Of a DNA stretch of 9,367 nt, positions 6,359 to 9,367 are shown one piece after another. The notes beneath the pieces were generated by a model. That model saw only the letters and a list, made by a program, of their open reading frames with translations, did no database searches and was not told the origin of the DNA. The position numbers and the translations under genes were made by a program. The stretch comes from Armatimonadetes bacterium RBG_19FT_COMBO_69_19. Its GTDB lineage: Bacteria; Sysuimicrobiota; Sysuimicrobiia; Sysuimicrobiales; Kaftiobacteriaceae. The DNA lies in contig MENB01000023.1 of NCBI GenBank assembly GCA_001768125.1, forward strand, positions 6,092 through 15,458, in the 5' to 3' direction. The first letter of the stretch is position 1, and each line of letters starts with the position of its first letter.

Positions 6359-7075
6359 ATGCTCTCGGCGAACGGGCTCGTCAAGCGCTACGGGGAGCGC
6401 ACCGTGGTGAACGGCGTCTCGCTGCGCGTGGAGCGCGGAGAGATCGTCGGCCTCCTGGGGCCGAACGGCGCGGGGAAGACCACGACCTTCTACATGATCG
6501 TCGGGTTGGTGCGGCCCGACAGCGGCGAAGTAGCGCTCGATGGCGCCTCGCTCACGGGGCGTGCGGTGCACGAGCGCGCCCGGCGCGGCATCGGCTACCT
6601 GGCCCAGGACCCCTCCGTGTTCCGGGGCCTCACCGTGGAGGAGAACATCCTTCTGGTCCTGCAGGCGCAGGGGACGCCCCCCGCGCAGCGGTCCGCGAAG
6701 GTGAACGCCCTGCTGGGCGAATTCGGCCTCGCCCATCTCCGCCGGGAGCCGGGCCGCGTCCTCTCCGGTGGAGAACGGCGCCGGGTGGAGATCGCGCGCG
6801 TGCTCGCCATGGATCCGTCCTACGTGCTGCTCGATGAGCCGTTCACCGGCGTGGACCCGCTCGCCGTCTCTGAAATCCAGGACGTCGTCCGGTATCTGCG
6901 CACGCGGGGCATCGGCATCGTGATCACGGACCACAACGTCCGCGACACCCTCGCCATTACCGACCGCTCCACCGTGATCAACGAAGGACGCGTGCTGCTC
7001 GAAGGAACCGCCGAGCAGGTGCTGGCCGATCCTGAGGTGCGCCGCGTCTTCCTCGGCGAGCGGTTCGAGATGTGA
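6359..7075 (+). CDS. lptB: LPS export ABC transporter ATPase LptB
   Basis: LptB is the cytoplasmic ATPase dimer that powers LPS extraction by the LptFG permease. Counting from ATG 6359 (238 aa; E. coli 241), the ABC motifs occur in order: Walker A GPNGAGKTT at 34-42, Q-loop in YLAQDPSVFRGLTVEENI, signature LSGGERRRVEIARVLA, Walker B YVLLDEPFTGVDPLAV, and switch histidine in ITDHNVRDTL. The 'SGGERRRVEIAR', 'DEPFxGVDP' and 'ITDHNVR' variants separate LptB from other ABC ATPases such as LivF-type. The N-terminus MLSANGLVKRYG matches the E. coli start well. An upstream GTG at 6344 in frame would add five residues and overlap lptA by four bases. The gene ends in ATGTGA, overlapping the permease start. 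Confidence 0.96.
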   Translation: MLSANGLVKRYGERTVVNGVSLRVERGEIVGLLGPNGAGKTTTFYMIVGLVRPDSGEVALDGASLTGRAVHERARRGIGYLAQDPSVFRGLTVEENILLVLQAQGTPPAQRSAKVNALLGEFGLAHLRREPGRVLSGGERRRVEIARVLAMDPSYVLLDEPFTGVDPLAVSEIQDVVRYLRTRGIGIVITDHNVRDTLAITDRSTVINEGRVLLEGTAEQVLADPEVRRVFLGERFEM

Positions 7076-8160
7076 GCACCGTGGGGATCCCGCTGCTCGA
7101 CCGCTACCTGTGGCGCCACCTGCGCGACCTCTTCCTGTTCGGGGTGGCCGTCTTCAGCCTGCTGCTGCTGATCAACCACCTGTTCCTGCTGGCGCGGTTG
7201 GTCCTGCAGCAAGGGGCGCCCTTCTCCGCGGCCGTCGAGTTGCTCGTGTACCGCCTGCCGTACTTCCTCGCCTTCAGCTTCCCGATGGCGACGCTGATGG
7301 CCAGCCTGATGACGATCGCGCGGCTCAGCGACGGGCAGGAGATCACCGCGATGCGCACCGGCGGGATCAGCCTCGGCCGGATCGCCGTCTCCATCCTCGC
7401 CGCGGGCATCCTGGTGAGCGCCATGACGCTCTTCTTCAATGAGGTGCTCGTGCCGGGGGCGGAGGAGCGCTACCGCCGGGCCTTCACCCGCGCCATCGAG
7501 GCGCCCGCCAACCCCGTCCAGGAGCAGGTCCTGTTCCGCGACCAGCAGGAGGGTATCGAGTCGGTGTACTTCGCCCGCCGGTTCCTCGCCGACCGCGGCG
7601 TCATGGAAGGGGTCGTCGTCAATCAGTTCGAGCGCGGCCGCCTGCAGCGGGTGATCGAGGCCCCGCAGGCGCGCTATGTGGATCAGGAGTGGGTGTTCTT
7701 CAACGGGACGATGTACCTGTTCACCGGGCCGACGACCGTGGCGACGACGTTCGAACGGCTCACGCTCGCCCTGCGCCGCACGCCGAAGGAGATCGCCATC
7801 CCCAAGCGCGAGCCGTCCGAGATGAGCATCCGCGAGCTGCGCACCTACATCCGCCTGCTGCGGCGGAGCGGGGAGAGCACGGCGCGCTACATCGTGGAGG
7901 TGCAGTCCAAGTTTGCCATTCCGGCCTCCGCGGCCCTGTTCGCCCTGCTTGCCGTCCCGCTCGGGTTGCGCCCGCATCGCTCGGGCCCCTCGGTCGGATT
8001 GGGGCTGACGATCCTGGTGCTCGTCGGCTACTACATCATGATCTCGATCACGCTGACGCTCGGCCAGAACGGCCGCGTCCATCCGATCCTGGCCGCCTGG
8101 CTCCCCGACGCGGTGCTGGCGGGCGCGGCCGTGCTGCTCCTGCGGCGGGCGGATCGATGA
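7072..8160 (+). CDS. LptF/LptG-type (YjgP/YjgQ) LPS export permease
   Basis: This is the membrane half of the Lpt exporter. The 362 aa product (LptF 366, LptG 360 in E. coli) has three N-terminal membrane helices at about 20-44, 62-84 and 100-124, a periplasmic jellyroll of about 145-245, and three C-terminal helices at about 281-299, 306-329 and 337-357. The family signature YRLPYFLAFSFPMATLMASL and the cytoplasmic coupling segment SDGQEITAMRTGGIS (86-100) that docks on LptB are clear, as is FAIPASAALFALLAVPLGL near the C-terminus. The GTG at 7072 overlaps the lptB stop as GTGA and begins 'STVGIPLLDRYLWRHL', the usual amphipathic start. Only one such gene is present, followed by an unrelated gene; whether it is LptF, LptG or a homodimeric single form cannot be told, so no symbol is given. 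Confidence 0.93.
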   Translation: MSTVGIPLLDRYLWRHLRDLFLFGVAVFSLLLLINHLFLLARLVLQQGAPFSAAVELLVYRLPYFLAFSFPMATLMASLMTIARLSDGQEITAMRTGGISLGRIAVSILAAGILVSAMTLFFNEVLVPGAEERYRRAFTRAIEAPANPVQEQVLFRDQQEGIESVYFARRFLADRGVMEGVVVNQFERGRLQRVIEAPQARYVDQEWVFFNGTMYLFTGPTTVATTFERLTLALRRTPKEIAIPKREPSEMSIRELRTYIRLLRRSGESTARYIVEVQSKFAIPASAALFALLAVPLGLRPHRSGPSVGLGLTILVLVGYYIMISITLTLGQNGRVHPILAAWLPDAVLAGAAVLLLRRADR

Positions 8161-9367
8161 GCCGGGCCCTGCTGGCGCTCCTCGCCGCGGCGGCGATCCT
8201 CTTCTTCACCGGGCTCGGGCGGGCCACGCTCTTCGACCAGGATGAGGCGAAGTACACGCAGGTCGCGCGGGAGATCCTGCAGACCGGCGATCCGATCACC
8301 CTGCACGTGAACGGCACGCCCTGGTTCGTCCACCCGCCCCTGTACATCTGGCTCGTGGCGGCCACCGGATGGCTGTTCGGTTTCAGCGAATTCACGGCCC
8401 GCGTCTGGTCGGCGGTCTTCGGCCTCGCGGGCATCTACGCTACCTACCTCCTGGGCCGGCGGCTGTTCACGGCCCGCGCGGCGCTGCTCGCCGCGGCCGT
8501 GCTGCCCGCGATGTTCCAGTTCTTCGCGCACGCGAGATTGGCCGTGTTCGACGGTGCGCTGACCGCGTTCATGCTGCTGGCCTTCTACGCATTCCTCGAG
8601 GCCCGAGCCGGGCGGCGCGTCCACGCCTACTACGCCGCGGTATGGGCGGGATTGGGGACGATGACGAAGGGTCCGATCGCGCTGCTCCTGCCGGCGCTCA
8701 TCGCCGCCGCGTTCCTACTGCTCGGCCGGATCCGGGCCGCCGCGCGGCGGCTCCCGGAGGCCTCAACCGTCCCGGCGGGCCGGGCGATCCCCGTGCTGGG
8801 CCCCATCGTCGTGTACGCCGCGATCGCCGTGCCTTGGTATCTGATCGAGTGGGCGCGCCACGGCTGGCCCTTCATCCAGACGGTCATCGGCTACTACACG
8901 GTGAATCGCTTCGTGGGGGTCGTGGAAGGCCAGTCCGGACCCTGGTGGTACTATGCTCCTGTGTTCGGCCTGGGCGCCTTTCCGTGGACCGCGTTCTTGC
9001 TGGCCATGGTTCCCTACCATCTGCGCCGGTGGCGCGAGGAGGGGAGCCTCCTCGTCCTGCTCTGGACGGGCATCACGATCGCCTTCTACACGGCGGCCGG
9101 AACGAAGCTGCCGAACTACGTCCTCCCGGTCTATCCCTGGGCCGCCCTCGGCATCGCCGCGATGTGGGACGGCGCCCTGGACGGTGAGCGGGCGGCACGG
9201 ATCGCCATCGGGTGGGCTCTCGCCGGCACGGTGATCGCACTGGTGGTCTTCGCCGGCGAGATCGTCGCATTCGCCGGCGTCAAGTATCCGGCGGACCTGG
9301 CCGCGCTCCAGCGGCACCTGGTCATCGTCGCGGCCGTCTTGGGCGTCTGGCTCTTCCCTGCGGTAGT
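8157..9367 (+). CDS. ArnT/PMT-type (GT39/GT83) membrane glycosyltransferase, 3' truncated by window edge
   Basis: An open frame from ATG 8157 runs to the right edge (403 full codons, no stop). It has the GT-C layout: an N-terminal hydrophobic helix, then a first periplasmic loop with the catalytic acidic motif FDQDEAKY (D29-E30) and WFVHPPLYIWL (56-66). Next come ARLAVFD with D132, TKGP (170-173), YYTVNRF, 'GPWWYYAPVFGLGAFPW', and GTKLPNYVLPVYPWAAL, plus many hydrophobic helices. These motifs belong to ArnT/PMT-like enzymes that use polyprenyl-phosphate sugars on the periplasmic side. In ArnT the product is L-Ara4N on lipid A phosphates, but related enzymes modify proteins or other glycans, so the sugar and acceptor are unknown. 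The ATGA overlap with the permease stop places it in the LPS operon and makes an envelope-glycan role likely. Most of the C-terminal domain may lie beyond the window. Confidence 0.88.
   Translation, partial: MSRALLALLAAAAILFFTGLGRATLFDQDEAKYTQVAREILQTGDPITLHVNGTPWFVHPPLYIWLVAATGWLFGFSEFTARVWSAVFGLAGIYATYLLGRRLFTARAALLAAAVLPAMFQFFAHARLAVFDGALTAFMLLAFYAFLEARAGRRVHAYYAAVWAGLGTMTKGPIALLLPALIAAAFLLLGRIRAAARRLPEASTVPAGRAIPVLGPIVVYAAIAVPWYLIEWARHGWPFIQTVIGYYTVNRFVGVVEGQSGPWWYYAPVFGLGAFPWTAFLLAMVPYHLRRWREEGSLLVLLWTGITIAFYTAAGTKLPNYVLPVYPWAALGIAAMWDGALDGERAARIAIGWALAGTVIALVVFAGEIVAFAGVKYPADLAALQRHLVIVAAVLGVWLFPAV

Larger units (their letters stand above)
83..9367 (+). other. Continuous lpx-lpt operon with overlapping genes
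   Basis: All twelve genes share one strand. Junctions, left to right: ompH/lpxD gap 14, lpxD/lpxC overlap 4, lpxC/fabZ gap 2, fabZ/lpxA overlap 8, lpxA/lpxI overlap 28, lpxI/lpxB gap 3, lpxB/lptC overlap 8, lptC/lptA gap 9, lptA/lptB gap 11 (or overlap 4), lptB/permease overlap 4, permease/glycosyltransferase overlap 4. There is no room for an intergenic terminator, and such spacing implies one polycistronic message with translational coupling. Promoter and terminator must lie outside the window. Confidence 0.85.

Noticed and set aside
6820..8082. 420-codon minus-strand frame across lptB and the permease
   Set aside because: Same GC-shadow effect; low-complexity charged composition, no motif, no plausible start context.
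1..9367. Defence system, prophage, CRISPR, toxin-antitoxin or other novel accessory module
   Set aside because: All coding capacity is taken by envelope-biogenesis genes on one strand, with no repeats arrays, integrase, transposase or unassigned gene. No undescribed system can be supported here.

Overview
The window is a tightly packed, very GC-rich (about 70% by eye) run of twelve plus-strand genes. It reads as the outer-membrane / lipid A / LPS-transport cluster of a diderm (Gram-negative-type) bacterium. Gene order is ompH/skp (3' end only), lpxD, lpxC, fabZ, lpxA, lpxI, lpxB, lptC-like, lptA-like, lptB, lptF/G-type permease, then a membrane glycosyltransferase of the ArnT/PMT type that runs off the right edge. 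The genes overlap by a few bases or are separated by at most 14 bases, so the window is best read as one transcription unit that begins upstream and ends downstream. There is no intergenic stretch large enough to hold a terminator or a conventional promoter, and I see no RNA gene, mobile element or CRISPR array.

Organism. LpxI rather than LpxH, a single YjgP/YjgQ-type permease, and a continuous ompH-lpx-lpt arrangement resemble the 'OM cluster' known from diderm Terrabacteria such as Negativicutes and Halanaerobiales. The high GC and diverged sequences point instead to a GC-rich lineage, perhaps an uncultured Armatimonadota-like or related phylum. That placement is inference and weak.

Layout. 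1-85: last 27 codons of an OmpH/Skp-family periplasmic chaperone. 100-5095: five of the early lipid A enzymes in near-pathway order. LpxA acylates UDP-GlcNAc at O3, LpxC deacetylates N2, LpxD acylates N2, LpxI releases UMP to give lipid X, and LpxB joins lipid X to UDP-diacyl-GlcN to form the disaccharide. FabZ dehydrates the same 3-hydroxyacyl-ACP pool that LpxA and LpxD draw on, so it sits at the phospholipid/lipid A branch point. 5088-8160: Lpt export machinery, comprising the LptC-like membrane-anchored jellyroll, the LptA-like secreted jellyroll, the LptB ATPase and an LptF/G-type permease. 8157-9367: a polyprenyl-phosphate-sugar-dependent GT-C enzyme that may decorate lipid A or another envelope glycan. 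LpxK, KdtA/WaaA, LpxL, LptD/E and a second LptF/G gene are not in the window.

What stands out. The gene content is a known housekeeping system, not a new one. The catalytic residues of LpxC, FabZ, LpxD and LpxA are in place. However, several nucleotide-sugar or donor-pocket residues known from E. coli or Chlamydia are replaced in LpxA, in the N-terminal domain of LpxD and in LpxB. The shared pattern hints at an unusual lipid A precursor or simply deep divergence, and is the main lead here.
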